Below, in pieces: positions 1 through 6,054 of a stretch of DNA of 6,054 nt. The DNA lies in assembly GCA_022424805.1 (NCBI GenBank), contig JAKMGR010000217.1:1-6054 (forward strand), read 5' to 3'. The notes under the pieces are model-generated. The model did not search any database. It was given only the letters and a program-made list of their open reading frames with translations, and was not told the DNA's origin. Source of the DNA: Verrucomicrobiales bacterium. Lineage in GTDB: Bacteria > Verrucomicrobiota > Verrucomicrobiia > Verrucomicrobiales > DEV007. The translations under genes and the position numbers were made by a program. Each line of letters opens with the position of its first letter. The stretch's first letter is position 1.

Positions 1-2835
1 GACTACGAATGGTGGGCTGCCCAACCGCTTGCCAAAGTCTCGGTCCCGAAACGAAATGGAGAGTGGGCAAAAAACGAAGTCGATCACTTCACCGCTCGAA
101 AACTCAGTGAGGAAAAGCTTTCCCCTGCGAAACCCGCGAGCGCGCAGGAGCTGGTCCGGCGCATCCACTTCGATCTGCACGGCCTTCCTCCGACTCCTCA
201 GGAAGTTGATTCCTTTGTCGCTGCATTGGCGAAAAACCCTGACAAAGCCATATCTGAACGCGTCGACCTCCTTTTAGCGAGCCCGCGATACGGAGAACGC
301 TGGGGACAGCACTGGCTTGACGTCGTTCGCTACGCCGAAAGTGATGGGTATCGTGCCGACGATTATCGGCCCGATACTTGGCGCTACCGGGACTATGTGA
401 TCGAATCTTTTAACGACGATAAACCCTACAACCAATTTATCCGTGAGCAGATTGCCGCCGATGAATTCGCTCCTAATGATCCTGACAAACTGATTGGCAC
501 TGCGTTTCTCCGACTCGGCATCTACGAATGGAACCAGCGCAATGCGCGAATGCAGTGGGATTTGATTCTCACAGAAATGACCAACGTTACCGGTGAAGCA
601 TTTCTGGGACTCGGTGTAGGATGCGCGCAATGTCACGACCACAAGTTTGATCCGATTTTGCAGAAGGACTATTTCGCGCTGCAGTCATTTCTCAATACAA
701 CCTGGTGGCCAGAAGATCATCCTCTCGGCTCAGCGGACGAAAAAGCCAAATACGGACAGCAGATGGCCCAATGGAAAAAGGCGACTGCCCCGTTCCTTGA
801 GGAATTGGACGCAATGCAACAGCCGAAGATCGAGTCTTCGATCAAGGGCATCGTAAAGCAATTTCCAGCGGACGTTCAGAAGATTTATTGGAAAGAGGAA
901 TCGCAACGCAGTGCCTACGAAGAGCAACTCGCTCAACTCGTACAGCGCCAAGTCGACAAAGCTCGACAGAAGATTGATTGGAAAAAGCAGTTCGAGAGGG
1001 ATAAGGAAAAATCGGCCCGCTACGCGGAACTCACAGCTGAAATCGCCAAGTTGGCAGAGAAGAAGCCAAAGGATCTTCCACTCGCGTTTATCACCACGGA
1101 CGTAAAGCCGAAGGCAGCGATGACATTCTTTGAAACACGCGGAGAAAAGGTCGCAGTCGAGCCTGCTTTTCTGACATTGCTGGGCCAGCCTGCCCCGAAT
1201 ATCTCACCGGCAAAAAATACGACTGGTCGCCGCACTGCCCTCGCAAACTGGATCGCGGACGAAAGCAATCCTTTTTCCACCCGGGTCGTCGTCAACCGTC
1301 TCTGGCAGCATCACTTCAAACAGGGAATTGTTCCGACTCCAAACGACTTCGGGCGTCTTGGCGAAGAGCCAAGCCATCCAGAGCTGCTCGACTGGCTAAC
1401 CCGAAAATTTCTCGACGGCGGGTGGAAAATGAAACCCATCCACCGTCTCATTATGAACAGCGCGACCTACCGGCAAACCGCGCAGCGTGAGCCAACATCA
1501 GTTGAACGCATTACGGATCCAAAAAACCGGCTTCTTTGGCGCTATCCGCCCCATCGCCTTGATGCAGAGCAAATTCGCGACGCCATGCTTGTTGCGTCGG
1601 GAGAATTGAAACATCGAGAAGGAGGAGCGTCCGTTGACGGCAATGCTCCCAACCGCAGCGTCTACATCAAAAAACGGCGCAACACTAAGGACCCGATTCT
1701 GGGAAGTTTTGACAAGCCCAATGGATTCAGTTCGGCTCCCAATCGAATATCCACGACCACGCCGACACAGTCTCTCATGCTCGTGAACGGAGAATGGGCT
1801 GTCGCCCGCGCCAACGCATTCGCGAAGCGACTCCTCAGTTCGAAGAAGATGGCTGACGCAGAGTTGGTGCGATCGGCCTATCGCCTCGCCTACGGCCGCG
1901 AAGCACGACCCGAGGAAGTCGAAGCCTCACTCGCCTTTCTCACCTCACAGGCCAATACGGTCGGAGCTCCCGCGTCTCCTGAGCCGAAGTATCCGGGTGA
2001 AACCGGCATGCGACCGATCGATCAAGTATTCAAAGGAATCAAGGAACCGGCACTGGGAGAGAATTCGCTCTGGCTCCAGCCAGGCAGCCGCTTCGAAAGG
2101 CTGGAAGTTTCCGAAGTCGAGTGGCCCACCAAAGAGTTCACGATCGAAGCGATCGCAAACATCGACAGCATTCACAAAAACGCGTCGGTAAACACACTCG
2201 CGGGACATTGGAACGGCTCACATAAAGAAAGCGGATGGGCCTTCGGGGTGACCAGTGAGAAATCACGCTACCAACCGCTCAATTTCATCATGCAGCTCGT
2301 GGGCGAAGATTTTCAGCACAATGTGATTTACGAAGTCGTTGCGTCCGATCTTCGATTTCCAAAACAGAAGCCCGCCTACTTCGCCGCTGTCGTTTCGGCC
2401 AAACCGAAAAAGGACGATCCAACCAAAGGTTCGGTCACTTTCTACCTCAAAGACTTGAGCGATCCAAAGGCGAAACTACAAAAGAAAATCGTCCATCATC
2501 AGGTAGTCGGAGGTCTCAGGGTGAAAGAGAACATACGCTACCTGATCGGAGCTCGCGATCAACCTGGCCATTATTGGGACGGACAACTCGCCCGTTTTAC
2601 GGTCACCGAAGGAACACTGACTGAGTCACAGCTTCTCATCAACGGAGGAGAGGCTCCTCGCGTGATCGATTTTGATTTCTCATCAGAGAGCGGAGAAGAG
2701 CCCGAACCGAAAACAGCGTGGCTACGTGAAGCTCCTAAGTCCTCAACCTCGCCCTATCCCCCCGCCCTGCTAGGTGCGACCACAGACTTCTGCCACGCCC
2801 TTCTGACCTCGAACGAATTCTTATACCTTCACTGA
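1..2835 (+). CDS. PSCyt2 (DUF1549) / PSD1 (DUF1553) protein with inserted LamG-like domain, 5' partial
   Basis: The frame is open from base 1 to a TGA at 2833-2835 (944 visible codons), so the start lies upstream. The first residues (WWAAQP...) match the lead-in to PSCyt2 that normally follows a PSCyt1 haem domain and a signal peptide, both probably outside the window. Visible order: PSCyt2 at about residues 29-243, with YGERW, HWLD and a CAQCH motif at 208-212 (nt 622-636) followed by DHKFDP; a charged helical linker to about 400; PSD1 from about 409, with GRRTALANW, NRLWQHHF and TTTPTQSL (585-592); a LamG-like beta-rich region at about 688-880; then a last helix (DFCHALL, NEFLYLH) that is the usual PSD1 C-terminus. 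CxxCH suggests covalent haem and therefore an exported protein, but the biochemical role of the family is not established. It lies 83 bp upstream of the DUF1501 gene on the same strand, the usual pairing. Family assignment is firm; function is inference. Confidence 0.93.
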   Translation, partial: DYEWWAAQPLAKVSVPKRNGEWAKNEVDHFTARKLSEEKLSPAKPASAQELVRRIHFDLHGLPPTPQEVDSFVAALAKNPDKAISERVDLLLASPRYGERWGQHWLDVVRYAESDGYRADDYRPDTWRYRDYVIESFNDDKPYNQFIREQIAADEFAPNDPDKLIGTAFLRLGIYEWNQRNARMQWDLILTEMTNVTGEAFLGLGVGCAQCHDHKFDPILQKDYFALQSFLNTTWWPEDHPLGSADEKAKYGQQMAQWKKATAPFLEELDAMQQPKIESSIKGIVKQFPADVQKIYWKEESQRSAYEEQLAQLVQRQVDKARQKIDWKKQFERDKEKSARYAELTAEIAKLAEKKPKDLPLAFITTDVKPKAAMTFFETRGEKVAVEPAFLTLLGQPAPNISPAKNTTGRRTALANWIADESNPFSTRVVVNRLWQHHFKQGIVPTPNDFGRLGEEPSHPELLDWLTRKFLDGGWKMKPIHRLIMNSATYRQTAQREPTSVERITDPKNRLLWRYPPHRLDAEQIRDAMLVASGELKHREGGASVDGNAPNRSVYIKKRRNTKDPILGSFDKPNGFSSAPNRISTTTPTQSLMLVNGEWAVARANAFAKRLLSSKKMADAELVRSAYRLAYGREARPEEVEASLAFLTSQANTVGAPASPEPKYPGETGMRPIDQVFKGIKEPALGENSLWLQPGSRFERLEVSEVEWPTKEFTIEAIANIDSIHKNASVNTLAGHWNGSHKESGWAFGVTSEKSRYQPLNFIMQLVGEDFQHNVIYEVVASDLRFPKQKPAYFAAVVSAKPKKDDPTKGSVTFYLKDLSDPKAKLQKKIVHHQVVGGLRVKENIRYLIGARDQPGHYWDGQLARFTVTEGTLTESQLLINGGEAPRVIDFDFSSESGEEPEPKTAWLREAPKSSTSPYPPALLGATTDFCHALLTSNEFLYLH
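2062..2640 (+). other. LamG-like (concanavalin A-type jelly-roll) region inserted in PSD1
   Basis: Codons of about residues 688-880 of the first gene look like a LamG/Laminin_G_3 jelly-roll. A strand carrying a Trp-Leu-Gln start is followed by EFTIEAIANID, the typical 'TIEAWV' strand. Then come alternating beta stretches, an NIRYLIGARD strand, and a final H-Y-W-D-G-x-L-A-R-F segment, which is the usual LamG 'GxIDEVRIY'-like end. It sits between the PSD1 helix ending near residue 648 and the terminal PSD1 helix at 928-944. LamG folds often bind carbohydrate or mediate adhesion, so a glycan-binding role is plausible but unproven. Boundaries are approximate. Confidence 0.7.
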
Positions 2836-2843
2836 TACTAGCG

Positions 2844-2853
2844 GGCTCGAGCC
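2844..2853. repeat. Perfect 10-bp palindrome after the first gene
   Basis: GGCTCGAGCC begins 9 bases after the stop codon of the PSCyt2/PSD1 gene. The palindrome has no loop, is not followed by a T-run, and does not extend outward. It is therefore a weak candidate for a terminator or a protein site. Confidence 0.4.
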
Positions 2854-2898
2854 TACCTCACTCATCACCTTTTACTTTTTACCCTCCCACCTTTTCAC
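2852..2898 (+). promoter_or_regulatory. G-free, C/T-rich tract (possible Rho-utilisation site or unstructured leader)
   Basis: These 47 consecutive bases contain no G on the plus strand (by hand count 21 C, 18 T, 8 A). They fill most of the 83-bp gap before the DUF1501 gene. An RNA of this composition would be unstructured and C-rich over G, the character of a Rho loading site or a standby region for ribosomes. No promoter hexamers or T-run terminator are visible. The function is inference only. Confidence 0.35.
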
Positions 2899-2918
2899 GC
2901 TGCGTAGCGGCTCCCGCC

Positions 2919-4349
2919 ATGTCCTGCAATCGAATTGAACAACCTCACAGCCGTCGTGAATTTCTCGGCAAAGCCGGAGCCGGTTTTGGTGCCGTCGCAC
3001 TTTCTGCACTAACCGGAGAAAATCTATTAGGTGCGACGAAGGCACCAAACCCGGTCGCGGCAAAAATTCCGCATCAGCTTGGAAAAGCCAAGAACGTCAT
3101 CTGGCTCTTCATGGAAGGCGGCCCGAGCCACCTCGATCTTTTTGATCCCAAGCCATTACTGAACAAACTGGCCGGACAAAGTCTCCCCGAAAGCTTTGAG
3201 CGCCCCGTCACCGCGATGGGTGAAGTCAATTCTCCGCTGCTCGCATCAAAACGCGAGTGGGCGCAACATGGCGAGAGCGGCCTCTGGATTTCCGACTGGC
3301 TTCCCCAGCACTCGAAAATCGCGGACGATCTTTGCGTGATTCGATCCTGCCAGTCTGATGGCATCAATCACGCTGGCGGAGTCTGCCAGATGAATACGGG
3401 GTCCGTTTTTGGTGGACGCCCCTCTCTCGGTTCGTGGATTTCCTACGGATTGGGAACCGAAAACCAGAGCCTCCCTGCCTTTGTCGTGATCAAGGATTCC
3501 AATGCCATGGTCGTCAACGGCGCGCGGACCTGGGGATCAGGATTCATTCCAGCTGTTCACCAGGGGGTCCTTCTCGAAAACGGAGCGGAACCTATCAAGA
3601 ACCTTCACAATCCGGGCGGTGTTTCCGACAAGAGACAGGAACAGAAACTCGGTTTTCTCCAGCAACTCAACGAAAACCATTTTGATTCTCGTACTTCCAA
3701 CACTGAACTGGAAGCGCGCATCCGCAGCTATGAACTCGCTTTCCGAATGCAGGCGGAAGCACCCGAAGCAATCGATCTTGAAAGCGAAGCGGAGCATATC
3801 AAAAAACTCTACGGGCTCGATCAGAAAGAAACACAGGTCTACGGTCGACAGTGCCTCATGGCACGCCGGCTCGTTGAACGCGGTGTGCGATTTATCCAGC
3901 TCTATCACGGAGCGGGAAGCAAGTGGGACAGCCATTCGAAGATGGAAGAGAACCACAGCCGGCTTTGTCGAAATGTGGACGTTCCCATCGTCGGATTGAT
4001 TCAGGATTTGAAGCAACGTGGATTACTCGATGACACTCTCATCATCTGGGGCGGAGAATTTGGCCGCACGCCCATGAGCGAAAAAGGCGACGGTCGCGAT
4101 CACAACCCGACTGGATTCACGATGTGGATGGCCGGCGGTGGTGCGAAAGGTGGTCAGACGATTGGCGCAACCGACGAACTCGGCCTTTTTGCTGTCGAAG
4201 ACAAACTTCACGTTCACGACATTCATTCGACGGTCATGGCGATGATGGGACTTGATCACACCGAGGTCGTTTACATGCACAAAGGACGCCCCGAGCGGAT
4301 CGACCTGAATGAGGGGCATGTGCATGAGCCCGTATTTAAAGATACGTAG
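2919..4349 (+). CDS. DUF1501 family protein (alkaline phosphatase/sulfatase-like fold), Tat-exported
   Basis: A complete 476-residue protein of the usual family length. The ATG at 2919 is chosen because it places a twin-arginine signal at the N-terminus: SRREFLGKAG at residues 11-20, then a small hydrophobic stretch (AGFGAVALSAL) and a likely cleavage near residue 39. Upstream codons are open but hold no other ATG, and no Shine-Dalgarno is visible. DUF1501 landmarks in order: VIWLFMEGGPSHLDLFDPKP at 60-79, DGINHAGG at 147-154, KWDSHSKMEENH at 335-346, IIWGGEFGRTP at 375-385, GRDHNP at 392-397, and HVHDIHST at 431-438. The Asp/His-rich clusters fit a metal site of the alkaline phosphatase superfamily, but the reaction is not known. 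Tat export implies folding, perhaps with metal, in the cytoplasm before transport. It is probably co-transcribed with the PSCyt2/PSD1 gene. The stop TAG (4347-4349) lies in a palindromic array. Confidence 0.95.
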   Translation: MSCNRIEQPHSRREFLGKAGAGFGAVALSALTGENLLGATKAPNPVAAKIPHQLGKAKNVIWLFMEGGPSHLDLFDPKPLLNKLAGQSLPESFERPVTAMGEVNSPLLASKREWAQHGESGLWISDWLPQHSKIADDLCVIRSCQSDGINHAGGVCQMNTGSVFGGRPSLGSWISYGLGTENQSLPAFVVIKDSNAMVVNGARTWGSGFIPAVHQGVLLENGAEPIKNLHNPGGVSDKRQEQKLGFLQQLNENHFDSRTSNTELEARIRSYELAFRMQAEAPEAIDLESEAEHIKKLYGLDQKETQVYGRQCLMARRLVERGVRFIQLYHGAGSKWDSHSKMEENHSRLCRNVDVPIVGLIQDLKQRGLLDDTLIIWGGEFGRTPMSEKGDGRDHNPTGFTMWMAGGGAKGGQTIGATDELGLFAVEDKLHVHDIHSTVMAMMGLDHTEVVYMHKGRPERIDLNEGHVHEPVFKDT

Positions 4350-4406
4350 ACTCGAATTGATTCGAGTCCGATAAGAGCTGCACAAATCGAATGAATTCGA
4401 GTCTAC
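4346..4406. repeat. Twin 20-bp palindromes spanning both convergent stop codons; possible bidirectional terminator
   Basis: Unit 1 (4349-4368) has perfect 9-base arms, GACTCGAAT and ATTCGAGTC, around TG. Unit 2 (4384-4403) is identical to unit 1 at 16 of 20 positions, starts exactly 35 bp later, and keeps TCGAAT/ATTCGA around GA. The outer arms also pair with each other: GTAGACTCGAATT (4346-4358) is the exact reverse complement of 4394-4406. The stop codons of the DUF1501 gene (4347-4349) and the small minus-strand gene (4403-4405) are both TAG and both lie in these outer arms. The hairpins would form in either transcript, but no T-run follows on either strand, so a classical intrinsic terminator is not shown. 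Confidence 0.7.
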
Positions 4407-4666
4407 TCTGTCGCCATAGCCTCACGAGCCCAGTCGAGAGCCTTGTTCAAACTACTGTTTTCGAGGAAGTGACGGAGACGGACGGGAATCTTTTCACGTT
4501 TTAATTCGTGAAATACCTGAATTGATTCTGACACCTCCTGAAGTTGCCGAAGTTGCTCGTCCGGATCGTTTTCCCGCATTTCCGCATCGCCGATCACCTT
4601 GAGCCGACGCTCCAACATAGCGATCAATTCTTCCAGTTCCTCACGGGAAAGCCCTTCTATTGCCAT
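4403..4666 (-). CDS. Small helical protein of unknown function
   Basis: An 87-residue protein that I do not recognise. It is highly charged and predicted almost wholly helical. Residues 6-25 (LSREELEELIAMLERRLKVI) form an amphipathic helix with regular leucines. A second helix covers about 34-58 (DEQLRQLQEVSESIQVFHEL), and the C-terminal part (SLNKALDWAREAMA) is a third. There is no signal peptide, membrane segment or cysteine/histidine metal motif, so it is probably cytosolic and may self-associate. The ATG at 4664-4666 is the first in frame and gives the full leading helix, but no Shine-Dalgarno is visible. It starts 79 bp after the permease stop on the same strand, so read-through from the permease or its own control at the upstream direct repeat are both possible. 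Coherent helical pattern and tidy gene spacing support it as real. No function is assigned. Confidence 0.7.
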   Translation of the reverse strand: MAIEGLSREELEELIAMLERRLKVIGDAEMRENDPDEQLRQLQEVSESIQVFHELKREKIPVRLRHFLENSSLNKALDWAREAMATE

Positions 4667-4675
4667 AGCGCCAAC

Positions 4676-4708
4676 TCAACAGGGTATAGCTCAGGAGTCA
4701 ACAGGGTA
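4676..4708 (-). promoter_or_regulatory. 11-bp direct repeat at 22-bp period upstream of the small gene (candidate operator)
   Basis: TCAACAGGGTA occurs at 4676-4686 and again at 4698-4708, exactly 22 bp apart; on the minus strand both read TACCCTGTTGA. The copy nearest the small gene ends 10 bp before its ATG. A 22-bp period is about two helical turns, putting both copies on the same DNA face, as for tandem regulator sites. No well-spaced -35/-10 pair is visible in the 79-bp gap. Operator function is inference; the repeat itself is certain. Confidence 0.5.
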
Positions 4709-4745
4709 AGGCGATCCATTAGACTGTCCGGTTCAGGTCGGGATT

Positions 4746-6054
4746 TCAGCGAAATGGCCAGAAAATCGGGATGAGGATGGATGCGATGACCCACAGGAGA
4801 AGATTCAGAGGGATCCCGACCTTGGGAAAATCCGTGAATTTGTATCCACCAGCTCCGTAGACGTAGGTATTCGTCTGATACCCGATCGGAGTCGCAAAAC
4901 TCGCGCTACACCCGAACATCATCGCAACGATGAAAGGACGGGGATCAACGCCCAGTTCTCCCAGGTAACTCACTTTGCTCGCCATTCCAATAATGATCGG
5001 AGTGAGCAAAGCCGCCACCGCATTGTTGCTGATCAGTTCGGTGAGGGTGGAACTCAATAAATACACCACCGCGAGAATCACAAAGGGAGAAAAGTCTCCA
5101 AAAACAGCCATGAGACCATTTACCAATTGCTGCGCCGCGCCCGTCTGCTCCATCGCCAGCCCCAGAGACAACATGCCAAAAATCAGGAATACGATATTCC
5201 ACTGTACAGCCTCGTAGGCTTGCTGTGCGGTCACGCAACGCAGTAAAATCATCGCCAGTGCTACCAGAATCGCCAAAGCGGGAATTCCGAGCACTTTAAA
5301 AGAAGCTCCCAACACAAAAGCCAAGGCAATCGCCGCTCCAATCCATACCTTTTTCGGATTCACCGTGATTTCCGGTGACTCCGAAATGCTCACGAAATCT
5401 TTCTGTGATTGCAGGCGCGAAAACGCCTCAGGAGGCCCCTCCATAAATAAGGTGTCTCCGAAAGCGAGCTTCACCGAATTGAAATCCTTTTGCAGATTTT
5501 CCCCCTGCCGGTGAATCGCCAGAACGTTAATTCCGAAATTGCGGCGAAAGCCGACCTCCTGCAGCGTTTTCCCAACCATCGTAGAGCGCGGCCCGACAAT
5601 GCCTTCAAGCAATTTCAATTCCCGCGTTTCCAGCTGCGTCAGGTTGAGTTCATCCTGTCCCGCAAATCGGACCCCGCCATCCTCTCGCAATTCCTTTACC
5701 GCATCTCCGTGAACGGTGATAAGAAGCCTGTCCTTCTCATTGATCACCAATTCATCCAGCGCCGTCGGCAGCGTTCGACCGCGACGCCGCACTTCCAATA
5801 CATGGCATTTCGGATATCTCTTGAGAAGCGTTTCCACAAGCGTTTTCCCGACCAGCTCTGATCCTGGCTCGACCTGGAACTGCGTCAGCACCTCACGTGA
5901 CACATCGCTATCGATCAATTCACTAAGCAATTGTCGATTGGGCAACAACTTTCTGCCTACAAAGATCAGGTACAAAAACCCGATCACTGCGTAAATGATT
6001 CCAAGCTTTGTCAGTTCAAACATCCCGAAGGCCATTTGCCCATACTCCTGGCTG
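4746..6054 (-). CDS. SLC13/DASS-type permease with two TrkA_C (RCK_C) domains, 5' partial
   Basis: The stop TGA is at 4746-4748 and the frame stays open through the right edge, so the N-terminal half lies outside. The family is usually about 600 residues: N-terminal membrane half, two RCK_C domains, C-terminal membrane half. Numbering from the Met at 6035: a membrane helix at 8-26 following GMFELT, RCK_C 1 at about 47-118 (EPGSELVGKTL), RCK_C 2 at about 137-212 (GPRSTMVGKTL), then hydrophobic segments from 230 to 427. The C-terminal half has TELISNNAVAALLTP, whose SNN at 336-338 (nt 5022-5030) matches the DASS Ser-Asn-Thr/Asn substrate and sodium motif, and ATPIGYQTN at 381-389. Relatives include the algal SAC1-like/SLT sulfate transporters; others carry di- or tricarboxylates, so substrate is unresolved. 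Transport is probably sodium-coupled anion uptake across the inner membrane, with the RCK_C domains in the cytosol as likely ligand sensors. Confidence 0.92.
   Translation of the reverse strand, partial: SQEYGQMAFGMFELTKLGIIYAVIGFLYLIFVGRKLLPNRQLLSELIDSDVSREVLTQFQVEPGSELVGKTLVETLLKRYPKCHVLEVRRRGRTLPTALDELVINEKDRLLITVHGDAVKELREDGGVRFAGQDELNLTQLETRELKLLEGIVGPRSTMVGKTLQEVGFRRNFGINVLAIHRQGENLQKDFNSVKLAFGDTLFMEGPPEAFSRLQSQKDFVSISESPEITVNPKKVWIGAAIALAFVLGASFKVLGIPALAILVALAMILLRCVTAQQAYEAVQWNIVFLIFGMLSLGLAMEQTGAAQQLVNGLMAVFGDFSPFVILAVVYLLSSTLTELISNNAVAALLTPIIIGMASKVSYLGELGVDPRPFIVAMMFGCSASFATPIGYQTNTYVYGAGGYKFTDFPKVGIPLNLLLWVIASILIPIFWPFR

Noticed and set aside
226..228. TTG as the start of the first gene
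   Set aside because: The frame is open back to base 1, and the 75 upstream codons encode clear PSCyt2 sequence (including RRIHFDLHGLPPTPQEVD), so this TTG is an internal leucine.
2149..2156. GCGATCGC octamer resembling the cyanobacterial HIP1 repeat
   Set aside because: A single copy within coding sequence in a non-cyanobacterial context; chance is sufficient.
3537..4016. 159-codon open frame on the minus strand opposite the DUF1501 gene
   Set aside because: It lies wholly antisense to a strongly conserved family domain and its translation shows no recognisable domain. It is a shadow of the coding strand.
4683..4701. TTGACT and TATACC (minus strand) as a promoter for the small gene
   Set aside because: The two hexamers are only 7 bases apart, far from the usual 16-18, so they do not form a sigma-70-type promoter. 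They arise from the direct repeat.
5490..5861. 123-codon plus-strand open frame opposite the permease
   Set aside because: It is antisense to the RCK_C domains, with Arg/Phe/Pro-rich composition typical of a shadow frame and no domain resemblance.
6033..6049. ATG at 6033-6035 with AGGAG 9 bases upstream as the permease start
   Set aside because: It resembles a start, but the frame continues to the window edge and GMFELT is an internal segment in this permease family. A genuinely truncated C-terminal gene cannot be fully excluded without flanking sequence.
1..6054. tRNA, rRNA, CRISPR array, transposase, or a defence or toxin-antitoxin system
   Set aside because: No array of repeats, mobile-element ends, integrase or transposase motifs, or RNA gene signatures were seen on either strand. 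The small helical gene has no adjacent toxin-like partner.

Overview
The window looks like chromosomal DNA of a PVC-group bacterium (Verrucomicrobiota or Planctomycetota). The main reason is the pairing of a PSCyt2/PSD1 (DUF1549/DUF1553) protein with a Tat-exported DUF1501 protein. This pairing is abundant in those phyla and uncommon elsewhere. Neither complete gene has a recognisable Shine-Dalgarno sequence. I cannot name a genus from sequence alone.

Layout: two plus-strand genes converge on two minus-strand genes. (1) 1-2835 (+) is a PSCyt2/PSD1 protein whose start lies left of the window. It carries a CxxCH motif and a LamG-like region that splits the PSD1 domain. (2) 2836-2918 is a spacer holding a 47-base G-free, C/T-rich tract. 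(3) 2919-4349 (+) is a complete DUF1501 protein with a twin-arginine signal. (4) 4346-4406 is a compact array of two 20-bp near-palindromes between the convergent stop codons. (5) 4403-4666 (-) is a small helical protein of unknown function. (6) 4667-4745 is a spacer with an 11-bp direct repeat at a 22-bp period. (7) 4746-6054 (-) is the C-terminal part of an SLC13/DASS-type permease with two internal TrkA_C (RCK_C) domains; its start lies right of the window.

Working together: the two plus-strand genes probably form one transcription unit making exported envelope or periplasmic proteins. PVC genomes often place such pairs near sulfatases and glycoside hydrolases, so a role in breaking down complex or sulfated glycans is a reasonable inference, but no substrate can be read here. 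The minus-strand permease would import a small anion (sulfate, di- or tricarboxylate, or similar) and is probably regulated through its cytosolic RCK_C domains. The small downstream gene may be co-transcribed with it or have its own control region at the 22-bp repeat.

I see no defence system, CRISPR array, RNA gene or mobile element. The most unusual items are the split PSD1 domain, the twin palindromes that touch both stop codons, and the 22-bp-period repeat ahead of the orphan small gene.
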